A stretch of 14,248 nucleotides of DNA from Clostridia bacterium (GCA_900768535.1 CAAGDE010000009.1:1-14248), one strand, 5' to 3'. Counted from the stretch's first letter, positions 1 through 7,294 are shown. Made by a program: numbers and translations. The notes: a model not told the origin generated them from the letters alone.

Positions 1-41
1 AAACCAAACAGCAAAACAATTATGATAACTGATTTTTTCAT
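1..41 (-). CDS. N-terminal 13 codons of a membrane or secreted protein (runs off left edge)
   Basis: On the minus strand an ATG at 41-39 opens a frame reading MKKSVIIIVLLFG to the window edge. Two lysines followed by a run of I, V and L is the start of a signal peptide or membrane anchor. A Shine-Dalgarno AAGGAG lies at 53-48, six bases before the ATG, and overlaps the stop codon (TAAGGAG) of the preceding minus-strand gene, so the two belong to one transcript. Nothing more of the protein is visible and its function cannot be named. Confidence 0.55.
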   Translation of the reverse strand, partial: MKKSVIIIVLLFG

Positions 42-51
42 AGGGTTCTCC

Positions 52-171
52 TTACAGGATTATTGAGGCAATAAGCCAACCAAATATCTTGGCAATCTCC
101 TCGGCATTATGCGTTTTTTTGCAGCTCTCAATCAGCAACACCCTTGTTTCATCGTGCAGCATACCGCACAG
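52..171 (-). pseudogene. C-terminal ~40 residues of an unidentified minus-strand protein, cut off at a junction
   Basis: Read on the minus strand, the frame ending in TAA at 54-52 gives a plausible helical C-terminus (…ETRVLLIESCKK…EEIAKIFGWLIASIIL). It is tied to the next gene by a stop codon that overlaps its ribosome binding site. Upstream of about base 171 the same frame runs into antisense of a LamG-like coding sequence, so the genuine 5' part is missing. I do not recognise the family. The stretch is AT-richer than the DNA to its right, which suggests a different origin or a chimeric join. The exact breakpoint is uncertain by several bases. Confidence 0.5.
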
Positions 172-648
172 GATTTTGATGATTTTCGTATTTACAATAA
201 GGTGCTCTCGGCAGATGAGCTGAAGGCGCACCTTGGTGTCACCGGTGCCGTTTTCCACGGTGTGCAGTCCACAGCGGTGTCGGAGACGGGGACTTACGGC
301 GTTCGCTTTATCGGCAGCATCGATGGCCTGGATTACAGCCGGGTCGGTTTCCGCGTAACAGCGGAAGATGGGGAGAAGATTTGGGATATTCCATCGTCCA
401 CGGTTTACGATACCCTGCTCGGCTCCACCGAGGACGGGATTGTCAGCTATTCTGCGGCGGCTTTGCGCGGGGAAGGATGCTATCTGTTCGCCCTGACGGT
501 CAGAAATATCCCTGCCCGTACCGACGCCGGGGAAGATCGAGCTGTGACGTTCACGGTCACACCCTATACGGTCTCGTCCGACGGTGTCCGCACCGAAGGA
601 AGGACCTATTCCGTTGTATTCAGCGCTGGCGTATATCAGCCCGCGTAA
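109..648 (+). CDS. 5'-truncated surface protein: end of a LamG domain plus an Ig-like C-terminal domain
   Basis: The open frame starts at an ATG at 109, but the first 21 codons are antisense to the minus-strand fragment and are not native. Recognisable homology begins at base 172 with DFDDFRIYNKVLSADEL, the closing strand of a LamG/concanavalin A-like domain. It nearly repeats DFDDFRVYDKALTADEL of the gene at 825-1925. Residues ~45-179 form a beta-rich module (YGVRFIGSIDGLDYSRVGF, ending SVVFSAGVYQPA) of a kind I associate with large secreted proteins of gut Clostridia. No signal peptide or C-terminal anchor remains. The gene ends 16 bp before the next and is the first visible member of the plus-strand operon. 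As it stands it is probably non-functional, or an assembly join. Confidence 0.6.
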   Translation: MRFFAALNQQHPCFIVQHTAQDFDDFRIYNKVLSADELKAHLGVTGAVFHGVQSTAVSETGTYGVRFIGSIDGLDYSRVGFRVTAEDGEKIWDIPSSTVYDTLLGSTEDGIVSYSAAALRGEGCYLFALTVRNIPARTDAGEDRAVTFTVTPYTVSSDGVRTEGRTYSVVFSAGVYQPA

Positions 649-664
649 AGTAAGGAGGAAACCG

Positions 665-808
665 ATGAAAAAGCAGTATCAAGCCCCGATGTCCGTGCTT
701 CTGTCCCTCCCGGCGGAGGATCTGATCCGTACCAGCCAAACGCTTTCCAACGGCGGCAGCGGGAACGGTGAGAGCGCCGACTGGAACCAATCGATCTACA
801 AAATTTAA
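665..808 (+). CDS. 47-residue small protein of the MKKxYxxP…EDLIxTS type
   Basis: The ATG at 665 follows a strong AAGGAGG at 652-658, and the gene starts 16 bp after one neighbour and ends 16 bp before the next. The product opens with MKKQYQAPMSVLLSLPAEDL, then IRTSQTLSNGGSGNG and ends DWNQSIYKI. The pattern (lysine-rich start, YxxP, an acidic ED followed by hydrophobic-I-x-T-S, then a Gly/Ser tail) matches short unannotated proteins that I recall being common in gut Clostridia and looking like peptide precursors or small secreted factors. There is no signal peptide or transmembrane segment. The longer frame beginning at 584 is rejected because the ribosome binding site clearly serves 665. 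Function unknown; being a real gene is well supported by the ribosome binding site and spacing. Confidence 0.65.
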   Translation: MKKQYQAPMSVLLSLPAEDLIRTSQTLSNGGSGNGESADWNQSIYKI

Positions 809-824
809 TCAGGAGGATACGATC

Positions 825-1925
825 ATGAAAAAGACGATTCTGTTTCTGCTTACCCTTTGCCTGCTGCTTGGTGCGGCAATTCCCGCATTTGCCGATGCCC
901 CAGCTGCGGATTCGCTCGATTCCCATCTGATCCTGCACTACGACTTTGAGGGCGAGACCCTGGATGAACAGCTTTCCGACAAAGCCCCTGCCGGCAAGTC
1001 CAACGATAAGGTTACCATCTATAACACGGTGGAAGGATACGCGGATCTGACCGTTGCGGACGGCATTGCGCACATTCAGAGCCATCCGAACCCGGATACC
1101 ACGCAGACCAACATTCCCTACATCTCCAACGGCTTTGTGACCACCCTTTCGGGCGAGACCGAAACCGCCGGCGGCGCGGATATTGTCAACAACCAAACCG
1201 GAGAATTCACGTTTTGGGCGAATTTCCGCGTCAAGGGAGACGGGTTGACAAAGGGCGGTTTCCGCGATTTCTTCCGCCTTTCCGAAACGACCAGCAGCCA
1301 CCTGTTCCGTATTTACACCGGTAACTGCAACACCGAAAACAAAACGAAGGAATATTTCTTCGTTTCCGGCGCGCTTTCCGCAAAGAAGATTGCAACCCTG
1401 CCGTATGAGAGTGACGCGTTTGTGCATCTGGCAGTGACCATGGCTTACAACGAAAAGACATCCAAGTGGGATTACAAGGGCTATCTTTCCATGGACGAGG
1501 GGCAGACGTTCCTGCTGGTGATGGAGGATTCCGCCGACAACGCAAAGGACTTCTACGCAAAGGCGACCCAGCTTTCCTTCGGCAACCGCAATGTCAAGGG
1601 CTTTACCGAGTACGATTTTGACGATTTCCGCGTTTACGATAAGGCACTGACCGCAGACGAGCTGGCATCCGTCAACCGCCGTGAGGAGCCGACCACCGAG
1701 GAGCCCACCACGGAAGCGCCCACGACCGAGGCACCGACCGGCGAGGCACCCACCACACCGGCGGCGTCCGAAGATCACGAATCCAAGCCCGGCGACAGCG
1801 AAACCGCGCCTGCGGGAAGCACCGATAAGGGATGTGCCTCCGCTATTGGAGCCGGCGTGCTCTGTCCGCTTCTTTTAGCGCTCGGCGTGTGCGGCATTGC
1901 ACGGAAGAAAAAACGGGAAGACTGA
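825..1925 (+). CDS. Secreted LamG-domain protein with Pro/Thr linker and Gly-Cys C-terminal membrane anchor
   Basis: The start ATG at 825 follows AGGAGG at 811-816 and gives 366 residues. Residues 1-24 form a typical signal peptide (MKKTILFLLTLCLLLGAAIP…AFADA). Residues ~33-285 are a LamG/concanavalin A-like jelly-roll, opening LILHYDFEG and closing YDFDDFRVYDKALTADEL; such domains usually bind glycans. Residues ~286-333 are a Pro/Thr/Glu-rich spacer of the sort that crosses the cell wall. The C-terminus has G336-C337-A-S, a hydrophobic run (GVLCPLLLALGVCGIA) and the basic tail RKKKRED. This is the tripartite layout of a sorting signal, but with a Gly-Cys motif in place of LPXTG. The ligand is unknown. 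The gene lies between the small peptide and the propeller lipoprotein (12-bp gap), so it may hold substrate at the cell surface. Confidence 0.85.
   Translation: MKKTILFLLTLCLLLGAAIPAFADAPAADSLDSHLILHYDFEGETLDEQLSDKAPAGKSNDKVTIYNTVEGYADLTVADGIAHIQSHPNPDTTQTNIPYISNGFVTTLSGETETAGGADIVNNQTGEFTFWANFRVKGDGLTKGGFRDFFRLSETTSSHLFRIYTGNCNTENKTKEYFFVSGALSAKKIATLPYESDAFVHLAVTMAYNEKTSKWDYKGYLSMDEGQTFLLVMEDSADNAKDFYAKATQLSFGNRNVKGFTEYDFDDFRVYDKALTADELASVNRREEPTTEEPTTEAPTTEAPTGEAPTTPAASEDHESKPGDSETAPAGSTDKGCASAIGAGVLCPLLLALGVCGIARKKKRED
1681..1755 (+). repeat. In-frame degenerate tandem repeat coding EEPTTEEPTTEAPTTEAPTG
   Basis: About five imperfect 12-15 bp units of the form GAG-GCN-CCN-ACC-ACN code for the Pro/Thr/Glu spacer of the LamG protein. 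Units differ mainly at third positions. This is expected of a wall-spanning linker and could vary in copy number between strains. Confidence 0.6.
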
Positions 1926-1937
1926 TTTCTGTCGAAC

Positions 1938-4541
1938 ATGAGAAAACAAAGATTGATTTCCGCCGCTCTCGCCCTTCTGCTGGCACTCTCCCTGTGTGCC
2001 TGCGGGGGCGGGAAGACGGAGCCCGGAACGACCGGCACCACCGCTACGGAGGAACCGGGGACCACTGCGCCCGCCAGTCCGCTTTCCGTTGTTTCGGCGG
2101 GCAAGAGTGACTATGCAATTCTGTATGATCCCACGGATACGCGCGCGGGAACGCTCGCAAAGGCGTTTCAGAATGCTCTGATGAAGCAGTGCGGCGTCAT
2201 GCTCCCGCTGCGGACCGTGCGGGATGAAGCCTCCTACCCAAAACGGATCCTGGTGGGCGACACCGGTCTTGCGGCAAGCAACGCGCTGAAGCAGGACTGC
2301 GCTGCCGGAGCCTGCCTGGCTGCGGTCAGTGCGCAGACCCTGGCGCTCTATGCCGGCGATTTTGACGGGTATCTGTTCCTGGAAGCCTATGCGACCGGCG
2401 ATCTGCTGTCCGGTGCCGCAAAAGGGGAGTGGACGTTGGCGGCGGACTTTGCATGGCGCGGAGCCGGGGACCCGTCCGATTCCGTGACCTTCCAGCGGGA
2501 CGGAAAAACGACCTACAGCCTGGTGTTCCCGTCCGGGGACGCCGACCGGTGGACGTATGCCGCAACGCTGGCAAAGCATCTGACCGATACCACCGGTGTC
2601 CGCTTCAAGGCGGTTGCCGACAGCGGAACCTATGAAAACGAAATCCTGTGGGGCTCGGTTGACCGCCCGCAGACCAAACGCATTGCGCGGTATCTGACCG
2701 GCGATTCCTATTTTTCCGGCGTCTTTGACGGAACATACGTCATCGCCTCGGAGGATCTGTTTGGCTTGGCGATCGGCATTGCGAGGCTTGCGGAATCCGT
2801 CGGAAGCATGGCGGGGAGCGCGGCAACCGTAACGCGTGCCGTGCGCGCGTTGGAAGCGATTACGGATCTGCCGCAGGACGCATTCCTGGAAAATGCGGTT
2901 CTCCTGGCGCGCAGAACCTACGGGACCTACGGCTCCTGGATTGCCAAACGGATGTCCGCCATGAAGCAGTCCGACAAGGATGATATCGCACTGGTGCGTG
3001 CGCTGGTGGATCGCCTGGCGGGCGGAATTGCCCTGTCGGTCGGCTCCTCGTCCGCACTTCTTGACGGATTTGTGGTCAAGCTTGACCGCACCGACTACAG
3101 CCGCACCGTCACCCGGACCGCATCCGGAGCAATCCTGGTACCGTCCGGTTTGATTGACGAATTCCTGGATGTCAAGCTTCCCGCCAATGCGGACGGGGAT
3201 GTCAATCTCTCCGCTTACTGTGCGGCAACCGATGCATGGTCGCTTTCCTATGATGAAAAGACGGAAATTGTGACGGTGATGCCAAAGGGACGGGAGTCGT
3301 TTGCCGATCTCGCCGCTTCGGTCGGCGGGTACACCAACCGCGCGTATCTTGACCGAATGGAGCAGTTCTTCCGGAACCCGTACCTGCCGGAGCCGGACAT
3401 TCCGACCGAGCAGACGCGGCAGGAGATCATTTCCACCGTCCATGACGATACGTACGTTTGGGACTATACGCAGGCGGTTTACGAATGCTATGCGTCCCCG
3501 GCAATCCTGACCCTGAAGGGCGCGGACGGCAGGTCGGTCCTTTATACGGCATATGACATTTCGAATATGCATTTCCCCGGTGGCGTCAATACCATGCTTT
3601 CCTGCGATACGGTCTTTCAAAAGAGCACCGACGGCGGGAAAACCTGGGAGCGGATTGCCTTTGAAAAAGGATGGACCTATGTCTCGCTGACAGAGCTGGA
3701 CGGCAAAATTCTCCTCATGGGGACCCGCACCGGAGACGGCTCCGTAACGGTTGCGCTCTACGATCCGGCAAACGGGGAGTACCGCTCGGCGGCGCTCGGC
3801 TTTTCCGTGATGGGGACCGCTCCGACTGCGGTTGCAATCCACAACGGCAGGGTCTGGCGTGCACATAACAATGCGGTCATCAGTGCGCCGGTCGGGAGCG
3901 ACCTATTGAACGGGGACAGCTGGACAAAGTCCGAAAGCCCGAATGAAGTCATGGACGAGACCTATTACGAAACCAAAACCGGTCTGAACGTGACGGGAAA
4001 GTTTTGGCTGGAGGAAGGCAATATGGTTGTCGGTCAGGATGGGAAGCTGTATGCGGTCTACCGCATCGATGCATCACCCTCCTGGGGCTACGCCGCCGTT
4101 TTCGAGGTGTCGGAGAACGGAAAGACGCTGAAACTCGCGGAGCATTCCGGGTGCCTGGCTCCGGGGCTGATTCCGTTCCCGTCCAATCAGTCCAAATTTA
4201 TGATCAAATATGACGGGGAAACCGGACGGTATCTCTCGTTCGTGTCGGTTACCACCGGAACTTCACAGAATCAGCGAAACGTGCTGTCACTGGTTGCGTC
4301 ACGGGATCTGTTCACTTGGGAGACCGTTGGTGTCGTGCTGGTCGAGCGGCAGATGATGAATGAGCTGCTGTCCGAGATCTCGCATGCATATCAGTATGTG
4401 GATTTTGCCTTTGACGGGGACGACCTGCTCCTCCTTGTGCGGGAGGCGGTCGGAAAGTCCTGCAACTATCACAACGCCAACGCCATTACGCTTTACCGTC
4501 TGACCGATTATGCTTCGTTCGTGCGGAGCAGGCTGGGTTGA
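1938..4541 (+). CDS. Lipoprotein with hexosaminidase-N-like domains and a sialidase-fold (Asp-box) beta-propeller
   Basis: The 867-residue product has a lipoprotein signal (MRKQRLISAALALLLALSLC) with lipobox L19-C-A-C22, then a Gly/Thr-rich spacer to ~48. Two alpha/beta modules follow: residues ~55-150 (DYAILYDPTDTRAGTLAKAF … RILVGD) and ~200-285 (…ENEILWGS…GTYVIASEDLFGLAIGI). Both resemble the non-catalytic N-terminal domain of GH20/GH67-type enzymes. Residues ~480-867 are a BNR-type propeller with a perfect Asp-box, S563-T-D-G-G-K-T-W570, plus the motifs PFPSNQSKF (746-754) and VLVERQMMN (800-808). The end (YVDFAFDGDDLLLLVREA … NANAITLYRL) resembles uncharacterised sialidase-like propellers in glycan-degrading bacteria. 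I could not assign a sialidase arginine triad or FRIP motif, so the activity is open. The closest relative here is the next gene, a paralogue without a signal peptide. The gap from the LamG gene is 12 bp. Confidence 0.8.
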   Translation: MRKQRLISAALALLLALSLCACGGGKTEPGTTGTTATEEPGTTAPASPLSVVSAGKSDYAILYDPTDTRAGTLAKAFQNALMKQCGVMLPLRTVRDEASYPKRILVGDTGLAASNALKQDCAAGACLAAVSAQTLALYAGDFDGYLFLEAYATGDLLSGAAKGEWTLAADFAWRGAGDPSDSVTFQRDGKTTYSLVFPSGDADRWTYAATLAKHLTDTTGVRFKAVADSGTYENEILWGSVDRPQTKRIARYLTGDSYFSGVFDGTYVIASEDLFGLAIGIARLAESVGSMAGSAATVTRAVRALEAITDLPQDAFLENAVLLARRTYGTYGSWIAKRMSAMKQSDKDDIALVRALVDRLAGGIALSVGSSSALLDGFVVKLDRTDYSRTVTRTASGAILVPSGLIDEFLDVKLPANADGDVNLSAYCAATDAWSLSYDEKTEIVTVMPKGRESFADLAASVGGYTNRAYLDRMEQFFRNPYLPEPDIPTEQTRQEIISTVHDDTYVWDYTQAVYECYASPAILTLKGADGRSVLYTAYDISNMHFPGGVNTMLSCDTVFQKSTDGGKTWERIAFEKGWTYVSLTELDGKILLMGTRTGDGSVTVALYDPANGEYRSAALGFSVMGTAPTAVAIHNGRVWRAHNNAVISAPVGSDLLNGDSWTKSESPNEVMDETYYETKTGLNVTGKFWLEEGNMVVGQDGKLYAVYRIDASPSWGYAAVFEVSENGKTLKLAEHSGCLAPGLIPFPSNQSKFMIKYDGETGRYLSFVSVTTGTSQNQRNVLSLVASRDLFTWETVGVVLVERQMMNELLSEISHAYQYVDFAFDGDDLLLLVREAVGKSCNYHNANAITLYRLTDYASFVRSRLG

Positions 4542-4552
4542 AAGGAATCATC

Positions 4553-6535
4553 ATGAATCCATTGCAAACAACGATGTCTTTGATCTATGTCGCAAACGAT
4601 CCCGATGCGCAGAAACTTGCGGAAAGGGCTGCGGCTTATCTTCAGGAAGCCTGTGCCGTCCGGGTCTGCCCGGTCCCCGATACCGGGCGGACCGGAGGCG
4701 CGGAGATCTGCCTGGGGGAGGTTGATCGGGAAACGGTCAGAAATCTCGCGGCAGGACTTTCCGAAACAACCGATTTCCAGGCGGGCGTGTACGGGGACCG
4801 CTATGTGATCCTCTCTGCCGACCGCTTCGGGCTTGCTGTGGGACTGAAGCACTTTGCCGATACCATCCTGCGCTGCGGTACCGTTCCCGTGTCCGAAAAT
4901 CGGCGCGGGCGGCTTGCCGATCTGCCCCATGACGCATTCTACCGGGATGCGGTCCTGCTGGCGCGGCGGCTCTTTGATACCTACGGCTCATGGCTGGAAA
5001 AGCAGAAGCCGACCATGTCTGACGCGGACCGGGAGGATATCCGCCTGGTGGATGTCCTCATCCGGCACCTCGGAAACGCGGTGGTGTTCCGCGCCGGCAA
5101 AACCGTTGCGCTGTGGAACGGGCGCGTGACGAAACTGGATCCTTCGGATTATACGGCGTGCGCAACCGTTGACGGCAACGGGCATCTGCATATTCCGTCC
5201 TGCTTTGCGGCAGTGCTGCTCGGCTTTTCGGCGGACGGAACCTGCGATCTGACGGTGTTCTGCCAGGGGGATTCCGCCTGGGAGCTGACGCGACACGGCG
5301 ATCTGTATTTCCTGTCTCCAGTCGGGGGCGTTTCCTTTGCGGGGGACGGGGAAACCGAAGGCTTCGACAATGCGCAGTGCCTGGCACGACTTGCACATTT
5401 TTTCGACAACCCCGTCCTGCCGGAGCCGCACAACCGGACAGAGCAGACCCGGCGCGAGGTGATCCGGAACCAGTTTGGAACGGTTTGGCACTCTGACTAC
5501 ACCAAGGTGACCTACGACAACTACTATTCTCCCGCAATCTGCGGCGGTACGGAGGCGGAGCCCGCCGGAACGGTGTATCTGTCACATGAAATCAGCCGCC
5601 TGCGGAATCATACCGAGCTTGCAACCGAAACACAGCTGAAGGTCAGCCATGACGGGTGCAAAACATGGAGAACCGTTGCCGATGTGCCGGATCTGCGCTG
5701 GGCAAGTCTGTTTGAATATGGCGGCAGGATTTGGTTGATGGGCAACTGCTCGTCAAACGGCAACTGCATGGTTGCGGTCTATGATCCTGCACAAAACCGG
5801 TTCGCGTGGTCGGATCTTGGCTTTTCCATGATGGGCAGTGCGCCCTGCGCGGTGGCGTTTGCAAACGGGCGGATTTACCGCGCCCATAACGGCGGAGTGA
5901 TCAGTGCCCCGCTGGAGAGCGACTGGCTGGACGGCAAAAGCTGGACACGCTCGAACGACCCGAACCGACTGGTGACCCGCGAGGAGTACGAACGGCTGAC
6001 CGGAATGAAAACCGACCCCGAAAAGCGCTTTTGTTTCGAGGAGGGGAATATCGTCCTCGGAAGGGACGGTGCACTTTATGCCATCTACCGCATCGATGCC
6101 ACGCCGACCTGGGGATATGCGGCAATTTTCCGCCTGTCGGAGGATGGCAGAACGCTGTCAGCGATCGATTCCTGCGGAAGCATCATTCCGTTTCCGTCCA
6201 ACCAATCGAAATTTGTCATCCGCTACGATGAGAAAACCGACCGTTACTACAGCCTGACCTCGCTTCCCACCGGAGACTATACACATCAGAGAAATGTTTT
6301 GGGGTTGGTTGAATCCTCGGATCTGTTCAACTGGTCCGTTGTGGACACGGTTTTGGTGGAACGGCAGATGATGAACGACCGCCTGTCAATCTATGCGCAC
6401 GCATTCCAGTATGCGGATTTTCTGATCGATGCGGACGGCATTCTGATGGTCATCCGAGAATCGGCAGGCGATACCTGCTGCTATCACGACGGAAACTGCG
6501 TGACCCTCTACCGGCTGACGCGCTCCGAATTCTGA
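4553..6535 (+). CDS. Cytoplasmic paralogue of the upstream propeller lipoprotein
   Basis: The ATG at 4553, preceded by AAAGGA at 4541-4546, gives 660 residues; an in-frame TTG at 4538 would overlap the upstream stop and is less likely. There is no signal peptide or transmembrane segment. The protein starts directly at the counterpart of the second alpha/beta module of the lipoprotein (SLIYVANDPDAQKLAERAA … YVILSADRFGLAVGL) and is collinear with it to the end. Shared motifs include PFPSNQSKF (546-554), VLVERQMMN (600-608), YRIDA[ST]P[ST]WGYAA and C-terminal TLYRLT. Its Asp-box is weaker: S365-H-D-G-C-K-T-W372, with Cys where the conserved Gly should be. The pair looks like a tandem duplication whose second copy lost the export signal and one N-terminal module. 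It may act on imported oligosaccharide or on an endogenous substrate. The enzymatic reaction is not identifiable from sequence. Tandem terminators start ~95 bp downstream, so this is the last operon gene. Confidence 0.8.
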   Translation: MNPLQTTMSLIYVANDPDAQKLAERAAAYLQEACAVRVCPVPDTGRTGGAEICLGEVDRETVRNLAAGLSETTDFQAGVYGDRYVILSADRFGLAVGLKHFADTILRCGTVPVSENRRGRLADLPHDAFYRDAVLLARRLFDTYGSWLEKQKPTMSDADREDIRLVDVLIRHLGNAVVFRAGKTVALWNGRVTKLDPSDYTACATVDGNGHLHIPSCFAAVLLGFSADGTCDLTVFCQGDSAWELTRHGDLYFLSPVGGVSFAGDGETEGFDNAQCLARLAHFFDNPVLPEPHNRTEQTRREVIRNQFGTVWHSDYTKVTYDNYYSPAICGGTEAEPAGTVYLSHEISRLRNHTELATETQLKVSHDGCKTWRTVADVPDLRWASLFEYGGRIWLMGNCSSNGNCMVAVYDPAQNRFAWSDLGFSMMGSAPCAVAFANGRIYRAHNGGVISAPLESDWLDGKSWTRSNDPNRLVTREEYERLTGMKTDPEKRFCFEEGNIVLGRDGALYAIYRIDATPTWGYAAIFRLSEDGRTLSAIDSCGSIIPFPSNQSKFVIRYDEKTDRYYSLTSLPTGDYTHQRNVLGLVESSDLFNWSVVDTVLVERQMMNDRLSIYAHAFQYADFLIDADGILMVIRESAGDTCCYHDGNCVTLYRLTRSEF

Positions 6536-6628
6536 GTCCGTAGGAAATGTTGCTGTCTGCAGACAGTGAGAGCTATTTATCATATCTCCGTTGTGATGTT
6601 TTTTGTGACAGAAATATAATATCACAAC

Positions 6629-6662
6629 ACGGCTGTTATTGGAAGATGACAGCCGTTTTTTT
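6629..6662 (+). terminator. Rho-independent terminator of the plus-strand operon
   Basis: An 8-bp perfect stem, ACGGCTGT (6629-6636) with ACAGCCGT (6649-6656), closes a 12-base loop and runs straight into a T-tract (6656-6662). It lies ~95 bp after the stop of the last operon gene. Confidence 0.8.
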
Positions 6663-6665
6663 CAA

Positions 6666-6705
6666 AAAAAGCATCCGAAAGTTTTTCAACTCTCGGATGC
6701 TTTTT
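6666..6705. terminator. Second, bidirectional-type terminator hairpin
   Basis: A 13-bp perfect outer stem (6666-6678 with 6693-6705, including AGCATCCGA/TCGGATGCT) continues after one A-C mismatch into four more pairs around a TTTC loop (6684-6687). There are As on the 5' side and Ts on the 3' side, so it could stop transcription from either direction. It starts only 3 bp after the first terminator's T-tract. Confidence 0.75.
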
Positions 6706-6822
6706 GCTGGGGACTTTTTTACAGCCCATTCGTCTGTTGGAGTTCTGCTAAGGGCTTCAACATACGTTGTTTGCCGCAGTTAGGAAAGAGAAATTGTTGT
6801 TTTAATTACTCAAGTTCCCCCA

Positions 6823-6972
6823 GTGATGTCCTTCGTCGAAAGAGATGCAACAATCCGGAAATTACGGATCGTTCAAACGGAAGGGGCACGTCAGGTCGCG
6901 CGGGGGATTGACCACTACAATCCGGATGCGGTCATTTCGGTGGGGGACCACGTCAACTCGATCCTTGCAACA
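6823..6972 (+). pseudogene. RhuM-family protein remnant
   Basis: The translation at 6823-6972 contains FVERDATIRKLRIVQ and then ARGIDHYNPDAVISVGDHV, followed by NSILAT. This is a degraded form of the RhuM (virulence protein) core, which in intact members reads roughly (I/F)-x-x-YNLDAIISVGYRVNS followed by A-T-x-F-R-x-W. Several conserved positions have changed (NL to NP, GYRV to GDHV), the FRxW continuation is absent and the usual N-terminal HTH-like part is missing. Weak in-frame homology (EREIVV…) may extend back to 6784. RhuM genes are common cargo of mobile elements, which fits the attachment-like site nearby. Family assignment is by eye from one motif block. Confidence 0.55.
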
Positions 6973-7007
6973 TGCATCAAAGGGCTTCTTGAAGTGCGCT
7001 TTTCAAT

Positions 7008-7081
7008 TCATTCGCACGAACATTCGCTTGATTCGCAGAAAATTTGCTCCATTCGCTTTGCAAAAGCGAATTTTTGGAGCA
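7008..7081. repeat. ATTCGC repeats ending in a compound hairpin
   Basis: ATTCGC occurs four times in direct orientation between about 7008 and 7056 and once inverted (GCGAAT, 7066-7071). The last direct and inverted copies form a 9-bp stem around a GCA loop (TTCGCTTT, 7052-7059, with AAAGCGAA, 7063-7070, as its core). An outer stem TGCTCCA (7045-7051) pairs with TGGAGCA (7075-7081) across a short T bulge. It resembles an interspersed intergenic repeat or a decayed terminator rather than a coding sequence. Confidence 0.5.
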
Positions 7082-7168
7082 GATAAATCACAACACAATT
7101 GGAGATGTTCAAGGATGCTTGGGACGGAAAAACGCTAAAAAAATCCCTGTAAAAGAGGGCTGTTTTCT

Positions 7169-7190
7169 GACCCCAATTCCGACCCCAACT
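7169..7190 (+). promoter_or_regulatory. Pair of 12-bp-spaced direct repeats, candidate integrase arm site (left)
   Basis: GACCCCAATT (7169-7178) is followed 12 bp later by GACCCCAACT (7181-7190). Together with a similar pair on the other side of the tRNA-Ser-like core this resembles arm-type sites of a tyrosine integrase. No integrase is present to support it, so this is an inference from spacing and symmetry. Confidence 0.35.
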
Positions 7191-7294
7191 GTCATATTTT
7201 GCGACTTATTCCGCCATGAAAAATTCACAGAATCGAGCCAAAATCGCAAACGTACAAACATATAGAACGTATATGACGGATTGAAATCAACTTC

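Noticed and set aside
636..1778. 380-codon minus-strand open frame opposite the LamG gene
   Set aside because: It is antisense to a protein with signal peptide, LamG domain and anchor; no ribosome binding site or domain is seen.
1875..3866. 663-codon open frame on the minus strand antisense to the propeller lipoprotein
   Set aside because: It lies wholly opposite genes with clear domains and ribosome binding sites, is rich in Arg/Gly/Pro without any recognisable domain, and has no start signal. It is a typical shadow frame in GC-rich DNA.
4538..4552. TTG at 4538 as start of the second propeller gene
   Set aside because: The ATG at 4553 has a properly spaced AAAGGA and begins at the conserved module; TTG would overlap the upstream stop with no ribosome binding site.
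6707..6823. Inverted near-repeat CTGGGGACTT (6707-6716) / AAGTTCCCCCAG (6812-6823) as ends of a MITE
   Set aside because: The arms differ by indels, no flanking duplication is seen, and the enclosed DNA has no element-like content. Probably chance.
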